Below, piece by piece: positions 1-8,931 of a stretch of 32,367 nt of DNA (positions are counted from its first letter, which is position 1; every line of letters starts with the position of its first letter). Origin of the DNA: JBKHDT01 sp049974825. GTDB taxonomy: Bacteria > Pseudomonadota > Gammaproteobacteria > Halothiobacillales > Halothiobacillaceae. The translations under genes were made by a program, and so were the position numbers. Location: contig JBNGDJ010000014.1 of assembly GCA_049974825.1 (NCBI GenBank), positions 1-32,367 of the forward strand. The letters are read 5' to 3'. Under the pieces are notes generated by a model. The model made no database searches and had not been told where the DNA came from. It saw nothing but the letters and a program-made list of their open reading frames with translations.

Positions 1-54
1 TTTGGGGCATCCATGCCCCAATCGGGAATCTGAAGCATTCGTGCAGAGATTCCC
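1..54 (-). repeat. Family I palindromic repeat, copy 1 (partial, window edge)
   Basis: Read on the minus strand this is the start of a family I element. Hairpin A lies at 24-54, with outer arms GGGAATCT and AGATTCCC and an imperfect inner part. It is followed by hairpin D' at 2-21 (TTGGGGCAT, two-base loop, ATGCCCCAA). It matches the copy at 32249-32300 in opposite orientation. The element begins one base after the acs stop codon (55-57). The rest lies beyond the window. Confidence 0.8.
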
Positions 55-2013
<1,959 letters not shown>

Positions 2014-2142
2014 TCGACGTCTCCGGGATGATCGGTGATTTCGGGATAAGGTGAGGAAGCTCTGTATCAGCGTTTCCCTGGCGTTGTGTCTGGGGTGCCC
2101 GGCCCGCGCCCTGAAATTCAATGGCCTGGGCATTGAACGATT

Positions 2143-2408
2143 GGGTGCCTCGAAAAACTTTGGAGGCGCCCCTTGGGGCTGGGATGCCCCAACGCATCCT
2201 GGGTCTACGCCCCTTGCCGCCATCCCTGTTCTTCGACCCTTCCGACAACCTTGTCGGAAGCCCTTTCGGGTTCGGCCTGCGAAGAGCAACCCTGCGGGTA
2301 AAGGGCTTCGACCCCACAACCGCCTAAGTGGTTGAAATGGCGAAAATGGTTCGCGGGTCCCCCGCGAACGACGTCCCCGAAAAACACCATGGACGGGGTT
2401 TTTCGGGG
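2143..2408 (+). repeat. Family II palindromic repeat, long copy with internal insertion
   Basis: Part of the 727-base gap between acs and the RRM gene. Modules in order: hairpin X 2143-2171 (GGGTGCCTCGAAA with TTTGGAGGCGCCC); D' 2173-2192 (TTGGGGC/GCCCCAA); about 124 extra bases with their own stem-loops at 2239-2260 (CTTCCGACAA/TTGTCGGAAG) and 2260-2306; B 2317-2334; Y 2349-2369 (GTTCGCGGG/CCCGCGAAC); Z 2375-2408. The ends form inverted repeats (CCTCGAAAAAC at 2149, GTTTTTCGGGG at 2398). It matches 22461-22608. In the flanks, 2014-2142 should hold the acs leader and promoter, and 2409-2675 shows nothing I can name. Confidence 0.8.
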
Positions 2409-2675
2409 TTTCCGCTCGAGCTTCCCTGCCTTCGAGGCCAACGGTCTGCCCGCAGGCAGGCCGTGCCTGAACAGGGATCAAGTTGTGGCAACAGGTCGGT
2501 AATGGTGCCAAAACGCGCGGCGCGGCGCCACCTTTGGCGATAGACTGAGGTACCCGATCCGGCTCGGCCGTGGTTCCCGCACGGTCACGGCCGAACAACC
2601 ACGCAGGGGCGGCGCCTGCGACATCGCCGGATCGCTGCATGCCAACACTTGGCCGGATCGGCGCATGCGGGCAAG

Positions 2676-2701
2676 AAAAACGCCCCGCGGGTGCGGGGCG
2701 T
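2676..2701 (-). terminator. Intrinsic terminator of the RRM protein gene
   Basis: On the minus strand a perfect 9-bp stem (ACGCCCCGC, loop ACCC, GCGGGGCGT) runs directly into five T residues. It lies about 40 bases after the stop codon of the RRM gene. Confidence 0.85.
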
Positions 2702-2740
2702 CGGAATTCATTCAAAAGGAACCCGAAAGGGTTCGCCGGA

Positions 2741-3028
2741 TTACATCCGCGGGCGGCGGGCACCACCATCACGCGGCGGCTTCGGACGCGCCTCGTTGAC
2801 CCGGATGTTGCGGCCGGACAGGTCGGTATTGTCCAGCTGGCCGATGGCCTCTTCGGCCTGGGCGCGATCGGACATTTCCACAAAACCGAAGCCCTTGGAG
2901 CGACCGGTCTGCATGTCCTTGATCACCTTGGCGGAAATCACCTCGCCGAAGCTTGCGAAGGCATCGCGCAGTTCGTCATCGGTGGTCTGGTAGGACAGGT
3001 TGCCCACGTAGATATTCATCATCGTCAT
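2741..3028 (-). CDS. Small RRM-domain RNA-binding protein
   Basis: A 95-residue protein that is almost entirely one RNA recognition motif. RNP2 is IYVGNL (residues 6-11) and RNP1 is KGFGFVEM (45-52), both with the aromatic residues that stack on RNA bases. A short basic Arg/Pro/Gly tail follows. Related single-RRM proteins in bacteria and cyanobacteria are often cold-induced and bind single-stranded RNA; the role here is inferred from family only. In-frame ATGs lie at 3028, 3022 and 3019. The first is chosen because GAGAG sits about 5 bases upstream of it. The gene is monocistronic, with its own terminator at 2676-2701. The upstream 3029-3255 should hold its promoter, but I could not define one. 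Confidence 0.9.
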   Translation of the reverse strand: MTMMNIYVGNLSYQTTDDELRDAFASFGEVISAKVIKDMQTGRSKGFGFVEMSDRAQAEEAIGQLDNTDLSGRNIRVNEARPKPPRDGGARRPRM

Positions 3029-3255
3029 TCGTCTCTCAACTGCGTGCTATCTCAAAAATCCAACCCGTCATCAGCGCATAGCACCGGACGGCCAATGCCG
3101 GGAGTAACCCGCCTGCCGGAACCGGGCTGGCACACAGCACAGAGCCTTTCGACGAAGATACCGAATTGACGGTAGCGCACTTTGGGTGGAATACCAACGA
3201 CTTTCGGTTTTCAGGCCCCTGATGCATGATGGCAGCGTATCTTTTCGGCAACTGA

Positions 3256-3451
3256 GGGAAGGCCTGCGCAAATGCAGACCTTCCCGTGCTGGGCACGGAC
3301 GCCCTGCCGCACAATGGCGCAAGCCATTGAATTGCGGAGCCCGGGCCGAGCATGTATCGGCCCGGGCGTGTCTGCAACGCGAGCAAGGCCTGTTGACGCG
3401 TTAAGCTGGCGTTAGCCCACGAAGCCATGGATGGCTTCGTGCAGAGTTTCC
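3256..3451 (+). repeat. Family I palindromic repeat, longest complete copy (196 bp)
   Basis: Lies in the 548-base gap 3029-3576. Modules: A 3256-3285 (GGGAAGGCCTGCG/TGCAGACCTTCCC); D' remnant (GGGC, six bases, GCCC); B 3307-3337 (CAATGGC, GCAA, GCCATTG, closed by CCGCA/TGCGG); C 3339-3367 with a perfect 11-bp stem (GCCCGGGCCGA/TCGGCCCGGGC); a 50-base segment shared with the copy at the right window edge; D 3418-3441 (CACGAAGCCAT, GG, ATGGCTTCGTG). It ends in TTCGTGCAGAGTTTCC, an imperfect inverted copy of its start. Bases 3452-3576 hold the leader of the next gene. Confidence 0.88.
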
Positions 3452-3576
3452 TGAGGGTGCTGTCTCACGGCGTTGTTCCGTCACCTGGCCGATTTATCGT
3501 TGATTTTCCTGAGGTGACCGGCGTTGCTGGTACAATCGCGCCCACTTGCACGCTGTCAACGTGGTGTTTCACCCGA

Positions 3577-5049
3577 ATGGCCATTCCGCTGTTATCCGCC
3601 GCTCTGGCTCTGTTGCTGCCCTGGACGGCGGGGACCCTGCTCGTTGCTCGGCTGTTGCCAGGCCTTGCAGGCCAGGCGCCTGCACTGGCCCTCGGTTACG
3701 GCTATGTGGTCGGGTTCTCGCTGACCATCGGGTTGTTCTGGATGCTGGCCTACCTGACCGGCGGTTTTCAGGCCGGAGGGGTGATGCTCATTCTGGCAGC
3801 CGTTTCCCTCGGACTTGTCGCCTCGCTTCACCGCAGGTACCGAGCCTGGTTTGAGGCCTGGTGCAGCCTGCCCCGGCGGATTCGGGCAATGAATCGCTGG
3901 GCATTGCTTCTGGTGTTCGGGCTGATTGCCCTGATTGGCGTCCGGTGGCTGGGCCTGCTGGTGGATGTTTCTCTGCGCCCGGTGTTTGCCTGGGATGCCT
4001 TCACGGCCTGGACCCTGAAGGCGCACAGCATGTTTGCCAGTGACCGGTTGCTGGATTTCGTTGATCAGCTGCATTGGCTGAAGGCACCGACCGACCCGAC
4101 CGTGCAGCATGCCATGGGGCACCACTACCCGCTGTTTGTCTCACTGGTTCAGGTGTGGATGGCCGATGCCACGGGGCAGTGGCACGAGGCCTGGGTCAAC
4201 CTCCCCTGGCCCTTCCTGTGGTTGTCCATGATGCTCGTGGTATTCGGGCAGCTTCGGGTCGCCGGGGTCACACTGCTGGTTGCCCTGTTGGGGGCCTACC
4301 TTCTCGCTTCTTTGCCTCTTCTGAGTACGCACGCCTTGCTTGGCGGGTATGCGGATCTCTGGCTGACCGCTTTTTTTGGCGCTGCGACGCTGGCCTTGTG
4401 GCAAGCCCTGTTCAACAGGGAATACAGGCAGCTTGTTCTGCTGATTCTGGTCTTGCCCGTGCTTTTGGTTACCAAAAACCCCAACCCGACGGGAATGGTG
4501 CTGCTGATGTGGCTGCCCCTGCTTTGGTGGGCCTGGGTGATTCGCCAGCCCCGCCTTGCCGGCAGCGCGGCCGTCATTGCGGTGCCGGTTGTGCTGGGTT
4601 GTCTCATTGCAGGCTGTCTTGAGGCGCTCTTCGGTCCGGGTATCAGTGAGCTTTTGCCGAAGCCGGAGAATTTCCCGCCAACACTCACGGTGCTTTATCA
4701 CGGGGCCTTCAATCATGCCAACTGGCATCTTCTGCCTCTGGCCATGCTGCTTGCCCTGCTGGTCTCGATTGCGATGCCGTTTCGGGTCGGAGCAGGTCCG
4801 GCATTTCGTTCCGGCCTGCTTGCCCTGGCGGTGTTTACGTTGGCCGCGCTGGTCATTTACCTGCTGGTTTTCAGCATGCCCCTGATTCACCCGCATATTG
4901 AAAATTTCACGCTGGCCCAGCGCGCCTTGCTCTACATTGCCATGCCCACCGTGGTTTGGTGTGCACTGGCCCTGCATGAGGACCTGAAGACGTCGCCTTG
5001 GTCCCGCAGACTGCAGCTGCCGGCTAATCAGTATGCAAGTGGGGCCTGA
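3577..5049 (+). CDS. Polytopic membrane protein, possible GT-C-like glycosyltransferase
   Basis: A 490-residue inner-membrane protein with roughly 12-13 hydrophobic segments. I do not recognise a named family with certainty. A long loop after the fourth segment carries WDAFTAWTLKAH, resembling the first large periplasmic loop of GT-C glycosyltransferases and related membrane proteins of polysaccharide loci. That assignment is inference. The frame is open back to 3427, but that N-terminus would be translated from palindromic repeat, so ATG 3577, opening directly on a hydrophobic segment, is preferred. The Shine-Dalgarno match is weak. A TACAAT at 3531-3536 could be a -10 box, but no good -35 stands in front. 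The stop TGA is directly followed by the GTG start of the WbpM-like gene, so the two are surely co-expressed and probably act in one sugar pathway. Confidence 0.75.
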   Translation: MAIPLLSAALALLLPWTAGTLLVARLLPGLAGQAPALALGYGYVVGFSLTIGLFWMLAYLTGGFQAGGVMLILAAVSLGLVASLHRRYRAWFEAWCSLPRRIRAMNRWALLLVFGLIALIGVRWLGLLVDVSLRPVFAWDAFTAWTLKAHSMFASDRLLDFVDQLHWLKAPTDPTVQHAMGHHYPLFVSLVQVWMADATGQWHEAWVNLPWPFLWLSMMLVVFGQLRVAGVTLLVALLGAYLLASLPLLSTHALLGGYADLWLTAFFGAATLALWQALFNREYRQLVLLILVLPVLLVTKNPNPTGMVLLMWLPLLWWAWVIRQPRLAGSAAVIAVPVVLGCLIAGCLEALFGPGISELLPKPENFPPTLTVLYHGAFNHANWHLLPLAMLLALLVSIAMPFRVGAGPAFRSGLLALAVFTLAALVIYLLVFSMPLIHPHIENFTLAQRALLYIAMPTVVWCALALHEDLKTSPWSRRLQLPANQYASGA

Positions 5050-6927
5050 GTGGAACGCCTGATCCGTCCTTTGCTTGACTTGAAGCGCTCGCGCAAGCGG
5101 CGGTTGATGATTCTTGCCGACCTGATTGCCTTGCCGGTTGCGCTCGCTCTGGCGTTCGTGCTCCGCCTTGGTGAGTTGATGCCGCCGGTGGTTCGGGAGA
5201 ATCTCTGGCTGTTTCCTCTGACTGCCGCACTTGGTGTTCTGGTCCTGGGGCGGCTGGGCTTGTATCGGGCAGTCGTCCGGTTCATGGGCAACCAGGCGCT
5301 ATTGGCTTCAATCAGCGGCACGCTGTTCATGGCCGTTTTTCTTTGGGGGTTGGCGTTTCTCGTCCGGATCGATGGCTTTCCGCGCTCGGTACCGCTGATC
5401 TTTGCTCTGCTGCTGCTGGTTTATCTGGCGGGCAGCCGGGAACTTGTGCGACTTGCCTATCGCCGGGTTGCCCGTCGAGCAGGGGATGCCGAGCCGGTTG
5501 TCGTCTATGGGGCGGGTGAGGCGGGGATGCGCTTGTCCACCGCGTTGATCGAAAGTGGACGTTTCCGGTTGATCGCCTACGTCGATGAGGATGCAGGCCT
5601 GCAGGGCAGCGTGGTCGGGGGGGTGCCTGTCCATGCGCCGGATCGCCTGGGCGCACTGGTGGATCGGTATGCAGTGAAACGGGTCCTTTTGGCCATTCCC
5701 GGGGCGACGCATCGCAAGCGTCGTCAGATCCTGGATACGCTGGCTCCGTTGCCTGTCCGGGTGCAGACAATTCCCGGCATGGACGAGTTGCTTGATGAAG
5801 AGACTCGCCCCGATTCGTTGCAGGATCTGGACGTGGCGGACCTGCTGGGCCGGGATGCCGTCCCGCCGGATAATGAACTGCTGCGCGAGAGCGTGACCGG
5901 CAAGGTGGTTCTGGTGACGGGGGCCGCAGGGTCCATTGGTTCGGAGCTGGCGCGTCTGATCTGCCGGCTGGAGCCCGGCATGCTGCTCCTGCTCGACCAG
6001 TCCGAGGTGGGGCTTTACCACCTGGAACAGGAACTCGCCGAGCTCAATCTCGCATTTGCCGTGCGTCCCGTACTTGGTTCGGTTTTGAATGACGAGCTGG
6101 TGCGGCGGGTCATCCGGGCGCACGAAGTATCAACCATTTATCACGCCGCCGCTTACAAGCATGTGCCGCTGCTGGAGTCGAATGTCTTGTCTGCGGTGCG
6201 CAACAACGTGCTCGGTACATGGCGCCTACTGGAAGCCGTCCGGGCCGTCGGGCTGGTGGAGCGGTTCGTCCTGATCAGTACAGACAAGGCCGTGCGTCCC
6301 ACCAATGTCATGGGGGCCACCAAGCGGGCGGCCGAAATGATACTTCAGTGCACGGCGGGGCAGCAGGGCAGGGAACAGGGGCCGGCGCTGTGCATGGTGC
6401 GTTTCGGCAACGTGCTGGGTTCATCCGGCTCGGTGGTTCCCCGGTTTCACCGTCAGATCGAGGCTGGTGGACCGGTCACGGTCACCCATCCGGAGGTGAC
6501 TCGATACTTCATGACGACCCGGGAGGCAGCCGAGCTGGTCATCCAAGCCGGCTCGATGGCGCGATCCGGAGAGCTGTTCTTGCTGGAAATGGGGGAGCCG
6601 GTGCGTATTCTCGACCTGGCGCGCCGCATGATTCTGTTGCACGGTTTGCGTGAGCGAAGTCCAGAGCAGCCAGATGGTGATGTGTCGATCAAGTTCACCG
6701 GTTTGCGCCCGGGCGAGAAACTTTACGAGGAACTGCTGATCGACGATGTCGCCATACCGACCCGTCATCCGCGCATCGCCATGGCACGAGATGCGTTGCC
6801 GGATTGTGCCAACCTGCCTCTGACGCTTGAGCGCCTGTTTGTGGCGGTTGAGCAGGGGGACGAATCCGCTGTTCGGACGCTGCTTGCGCAAATCGTGCCC
6901 GAGTATCACACGGGAAACGCAGAGTAA
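5050..6927 (+). CDS. Membrane-bound nucleotide-sugar 4,6-dehydratase (WbpM/CapD/FlaA1 type)
   Basis: Probably converts a UDP-N-acetylhexosamine to the 4-keto-6-deoxy form, the entry step to sugars such as QuiNAc, FucNAc or bacillosamine. The 625 residues follow the long WbpM layout: N-terminal membrane segments, a first Rossmann-like domain with GAGEAG near 154, then the catalytic SDR domain with TGAAGSIGS near 290, AAYKHVPLLE, and STDKAVRPTNVMGATK. The usual YxxxK is replaced by Met421-x3-Lys425, as is typical of this subfamily. The GTG start follows the preceding TGA without a gap, so translation is likely coupled. It faces the convergent gene at 6952 across 24 bases. It lies about 18 kb from the O-antigen exporter genes. 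The exact substrate is unknown. Confidence 0.93.
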   Translation: MERLIRPLLDLKRSRKRRLMILADLIALPVALALAFVLRLGELMPPVVRENLWLFPLTAALGVLVLGRLGLYRAVVRFMGNQALLASISGTLFMAVFLWGLAFLVRIDGFPRSVPLIFALLLLVYLAGSRELVRLAYRRVARRAGDAEPVVVYGAGEAGMRLSTALIESGRFRLIAYVDEDAGLQGSVVGGVPVHAPDRLGALVDRYAVKRVLLAIPGATHRKRRQILDTLAPLPVRVQTIPGMDELLDEETRPDSLQDLDVADLLGRDAVPPDNELLRESVTGKVVLVTGAAGSIGSELARLICRLEPGMLLLLDQSEVGLYHLEQELAELNLAFAVRPVLGSVLNDELVRRVIRAHEVSTIYHAAAYKHVPLLESNVLSAVRNNVLGTWRLLEAVRAVGLVERFVLISTDKAVRPTNVMGATKRAAEMILQCTAGQQGREQGPALCMVRFGNVLGSSGSVVPRFHRQIEAGGPVTVTHPEVTRYFMTTREAAELVIQAGSMARSGELFLLEMGEPVRILDLARRMILLHGLRERSPEQPDGDVSIKFTGLRPGEKLYEELLIDDVAIPTRHPRIAMARDALPDCANLPLTLERLFVAVEQGDESAVRTLLAQIVPEYHTGNAE

Positions 6928-6951
6928 GTGCCTGGGGTGAGGGCACGACGC

Positions 6952-7902
6952 TCAGGGTTGTGTGGGCACCTCAAGGGCATGGATGTGAGCGCGTTTTCCT
7001 TCATGTACCACGAAAAGATGCGTTCCATCCGGTCCGTAAGCGATGCCTTCCCACTGGTCCAGCCGGGGCAGACTGAGGGACCTTGGCTTGTTCTGCACGG
7101 CTTCTCCCCAGGGCTGACCCGGTTCACGGTCGAAGAGGTACACGGCGGCGTAGGTCAGAACCGCAAGCTGCAGCCCGTCCGGCCGGATATCCATCCCGGT
7201 AGGCTGGTGGGCGAAAGGCCCGACCAGCGGGTTGGCAAGCCAGGTGATCGGGTCGCGCGCGGAAAATCCCGGAAGCTGGGCCACGGCCTGGGCTTCTATG
7301 ATTCGGTCGCCGGTCGGTTCCAGTGGCAGCGCGTAGAGCATGGGTTGCTTGCGCCGCTTGGTCAGCAGCAGCAAGCGGTTTTCTTCGCGGTCATAGACCA
7401 TCGCTTCGGTATCGTGCGCCCGGTCGGGGTACCGGAAGCGAATCTGGCCCAATACTGGCAGCGTCATGGCGGGTTGAAACCGTGCCGGTTCCTCCACCAT
7501 CAAAATCCGGTAGTCCGGATGATTCTCCCGGTTGTCACCGATATCGCCGACCAGGAGTACGTTGCGGTCATTCCACCGAGCGTGGGTCACGGCCTCCCAG
7601 TCACGCTTTTTGACCGAGGCCAGTGTCACCTCGCCCGCAAGCTTGCCGTCGGGGTGTATGGCGTAGAGCACGGGGGGGGCGGAGCGCATTGATGCGGGCA
7701 GAGACACATTGTCGTTATGCGTCCAGAACAGGCCGTCATGCGTCGGTGACCGGGTCAGTCCGCTGGCCTCGTTGATCTGCTCGGGCAAGAGGTGCTCCGC
7801 GGCTGACTCTGCGCCGGCCGTGCCCGCCTGGGGCGCGACCAAGACAAGCCAGAGCCACCCTGCCAGAAGCCTGCTGTGGAGGGAAGGTCTGCGCAAATCC
7901 AT
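6952..7902 (-). CDS. Exported beta-propeller-like protein of unknown function
   Basis: A 316-residue protein with an N-terminal signal peptide: basic start MDLRRPSLHSR, hydrophobic stretch, then AGTAGA as likely cleavage region. The mature part has repeated strand-turn patterns with FWTHNDN, DWEAV, VGDIGDN, DTEAMVYD, PTGMDIRPDG and EGIAYGPDG. These resemble periplasmic proteins with a propeller fold related to phytase-like and SdiA-regulated families. No catalytic role can be assigned. The start is uncertain: ATG 7902 lies inside the palindromic repeat 7881-7925, and an in-frame ATG at 7938 would read right through it. Neither has a good ribosome binding site. The reading frame continues upstream to 8088 only through repeat sequence. 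The first residues are therefore repeat-derived. Confidence 0.8.
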   Translation of the reverse strand: MDLRRPSLHSRLLAGWLWLVLVAPQAGTAGAESAAEHLLPEQINEASGLTRSPTHDGLFWTHNDNVSLPASMRSAPPVLYAIHPDGKLAGEVTLASVKKRDWEAVTHARWNDRNVLLVGDIGDNRENHPDYRILMVEEPARFQPAMTLPVLGQIRFRYPDRAHDTEAMVYDREENRLLLLTKRRKQPMLYALPLEPTGDRIIEAQAVAQLPGFSARDPITWLANPLVGPFAHQPTGMDIRPDGLQLAVLTYAAVYLFDREPGQPWGEAVQNKPRSLSLPRLDQWEGIAYGPDGTHLFVVHEGKRAHIHALEVPTQP

Positions 7903-7925
7903 GGATGGATTTGCGCGCAATTTCC
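7881..7925 (+). repeat. Family I palindromic repeat, minimal 45-bp copy
   Basis: Only the two element ends and a fused hairpin D remain: GGGAAGGTCTGCGCAAAT, then a GCGCAAATCCAT/ATGGATTTGCGC stem with a GG loop at 7891-7916, then GCGCAATTTCC. It overlaps the 5' end of the propeller gene and carries its probable start codon. It looks like an internal-deletion derivative of the longer copies. Confidence 0.75.
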
Positions 7926-7966
7926 GTACACCGCTCATGACTGAGTGGGTCACTTGATGCGACCCA

Positions 7967-8120
7967 GGGAAGGTCTGCACGAATGCAGACCTTCCCGTGC
8001 CTGTCTCGGATGCCCTGCCGCACAATGGCGCAAGCCATTGAATTGCGGAGCGCGGGCCGAGCATGTATCGGCCCGGGCGTGTTTGCATGAAGCCATGGAT
8101 GGCTTCGTGCAGAGTTTCCC
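7967..8120 (+). repeat. Family I palindromic repeat, complete 154-bp copy
   Basis: This is the cleanest copy. Hairpin A 7967-7996 has a perfect 13-bp stem (GGGAAGGTCTGCA, CGAA, TGCAGACCTTCCC). B is at 8018-8048, C at about 8052-8076 (GGGCCGA/TCGGCCC, loop GCATGTA) and D at 8087-8108 (GAAGCCAT, GG, ATGGCTTC). Terminal inverted repeats are GGGAAGGTCTGCACGAA and TTCGTGCAGAGTTTCCC, 15 of 17 complementary. It fills most of the 301-base gap between the propeller gene and the DUF2892 gene. Nothing was recognised in 8121-8203. Confidence 0.88.
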
Positions 8121-8203
8121 TAGACGAGCGTGCGCGGATTGTTGCCGAGTGCTTGACTGAACGGCCTGCCCTGAAGCCAGGATCATATCAAGCGACCTGG
8201 CGA

Positions 8204-8467
8204 TCACGAGGACTTGCGATCGTCGTTTTCCGAAGACTCGGCCTCTTCCGGCTTTGCAGGCTGCTCGGCTGCCGGGGTGGCCGGGCAGGTCTTCAGGCCG
8301 ATCAGCGAGTACGCCGGGCAGAATCGGAACAACCCGGTCACCAAAGGCACGATACCGATCAGGGCCCACCAGCCGAGAATCGGCGTGAATGCAAGAATCA
8401 CCAGCGTGGCACCCACCACGATGCGTGCGATCCGGTCGAGGTCACCGACGTTGCGTTGCAGGTTCAT
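8204..8467 (-). CDS. DUF2892 (YgaP-like) small inner-membrane protein
   Basis: An 87-residue protein starting MNLQRNVGDLDRIARIVVG, the typical opening of DUF2892 proteins. Two hydrophobic helices follow, around residues 15-50, then the conserved FCPAYSLIGLKTCP with its two cysteines and a charged tail rich in Glu, Ser and Asp. Relatives include the membrane part of the rhodanese YgaP, but there is no rhodanese domain here. The ATG at 8467 has a good AAGGAG seven bases upstream. Function is not established; a thiol or sulfur-related role is only suggested by the family. It is flanked by palindromic repeats on both sides (7967-8120 and 8503-8577). Confidence 0.88.
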   Translation of the reverse strand: MNLQRNVGDLDRIARIVVGATLVILAFTPILGWWALIGIVPLVTGLFRFCPAYSLIGLKTCPATPAAEQPAKPEEAESSENDDRKSS

Positions 8468-8502
8468 GGTTCGTGCTCCTTTGTTAAAGGGTCGGGAAAA
8501 GA

Positions 8503-8577
8503 GGAAGGCCTCCACAAGTGCAGACCTTGCCGTACGGGCATGGATGCGCTGCTGCACAATGGCGCAAGCCGTGGCCA
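8503..8577 (+). repeat. Family I palindromic repeat, degenerate copy
   Basis: A decayed copy in the 141-base gap 8468-8608. Hairpin A is imperfect (AAGGCCTCCAC with GCAGACCTT). D' survives as GGGCATGGATGCGC. B keeps CAATGGC, GCAA and a mutated right arm GCCGTGG. Modules C and D are not recognisable. Confidence 0.65.
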
Positions 8578-8608
8578 AGGCCCTGAAGCAGAGACCGTCA
8601 CCCGCGGG

Positions 8609-8929
8609 TTATTGTTCCTGGATTTGCTGACTTGCATCCCGGTGCAGAACCGCATGCAACGCCAGGTCATGCTCGAAGTAAACGGTCATGTCCGGGTAGA
8701 TCCAGGCACTGATAGGCGGCTCGCCCACGGGAGATAACCGGCGGTCAGGGGCGCCAAAGCGGGCGCGTACCTCGCCGGGGCGCAGCCCATTGACGAAAAG
8801 ACGCTCACCGGGGGCGGCATTGTTGATGTCCGGGCGGATCTGCAACTCATCCGCCGTCGCTCCCGGCCCTGCCAGCACGCCAGACAGAACGGTGATCGCC
8901 AGCAGCGCCCGAAGGTTCAAGGCCTGCAC
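8609..8929 (-). CDS. Small periplasmic protein of unknown function
   Basis: A 106-residue protein with a signal peptide (residues 1-26, cleavage probably after GATA). The mature part has GLRPGEVRARFGAPDRR, then VGEPPISAWIYP and TVYFEHDLALHAVLHR. This pattern of a glycine turn, RFGxP, then WxYxxxxVYFE recurs in short conserved proteobacterial proteins and faintly recalls BamE/SmpA-like folds. I cannot name a function. The GTG start is two bases after the stop of the delta-60 protein gene, so translation is probably coupled and the two products may work together. No lipobox cysteine is present. Confidence 0.78.
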   Translation of the reverse strand: MQALNLRALLAITVLSGVLAGPGATADELQIRPDINNAAPGERLFVNGLRPGEVRARFGAPDRRLSPVGEPPISAWIYPDMTVYFEHDLALHAVLHRDASQQIQEQ

Positions 8930-8931
8930 GG

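Noticed and set aside
2014..2883. N-terminal extension of the acs frame to 942 residues
   Set aside because: It is translated from palindromic repeat and overlaps the RRM gene. The downstream ATG at 2013 has a ribosome binding site and gives the standard 652-residue enzyme.
3531..3536. TACAAT as a promoter -10 box for the membrane protein gene
   Set aside because: No acceptable -35 sequence lies 16-18 bases upstream, so it is noted only as a possibility.
3427..3576. Longer N-terminus for the membrane protein (MDGFVQSFLR...)
   Set aside because: The ATG lies in hairpin D of a family I repeat; the same MDGFVQSF reading recurs at 8095, so it is repeat sequence and not a protein start.
7903..8088. 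Extension of the propeller protein by 62 residues
   Set aside because: Entirely repeat-derived (MLGPRSAIQWLAPLCGRA also reads from the copy at 3256-3451).
3256..8577. CRISPR array
   Set aside because: Repeats are long, multi-hairpin, irregularly spaced and separated by genes; there are no uniform spacers and no cas genes.
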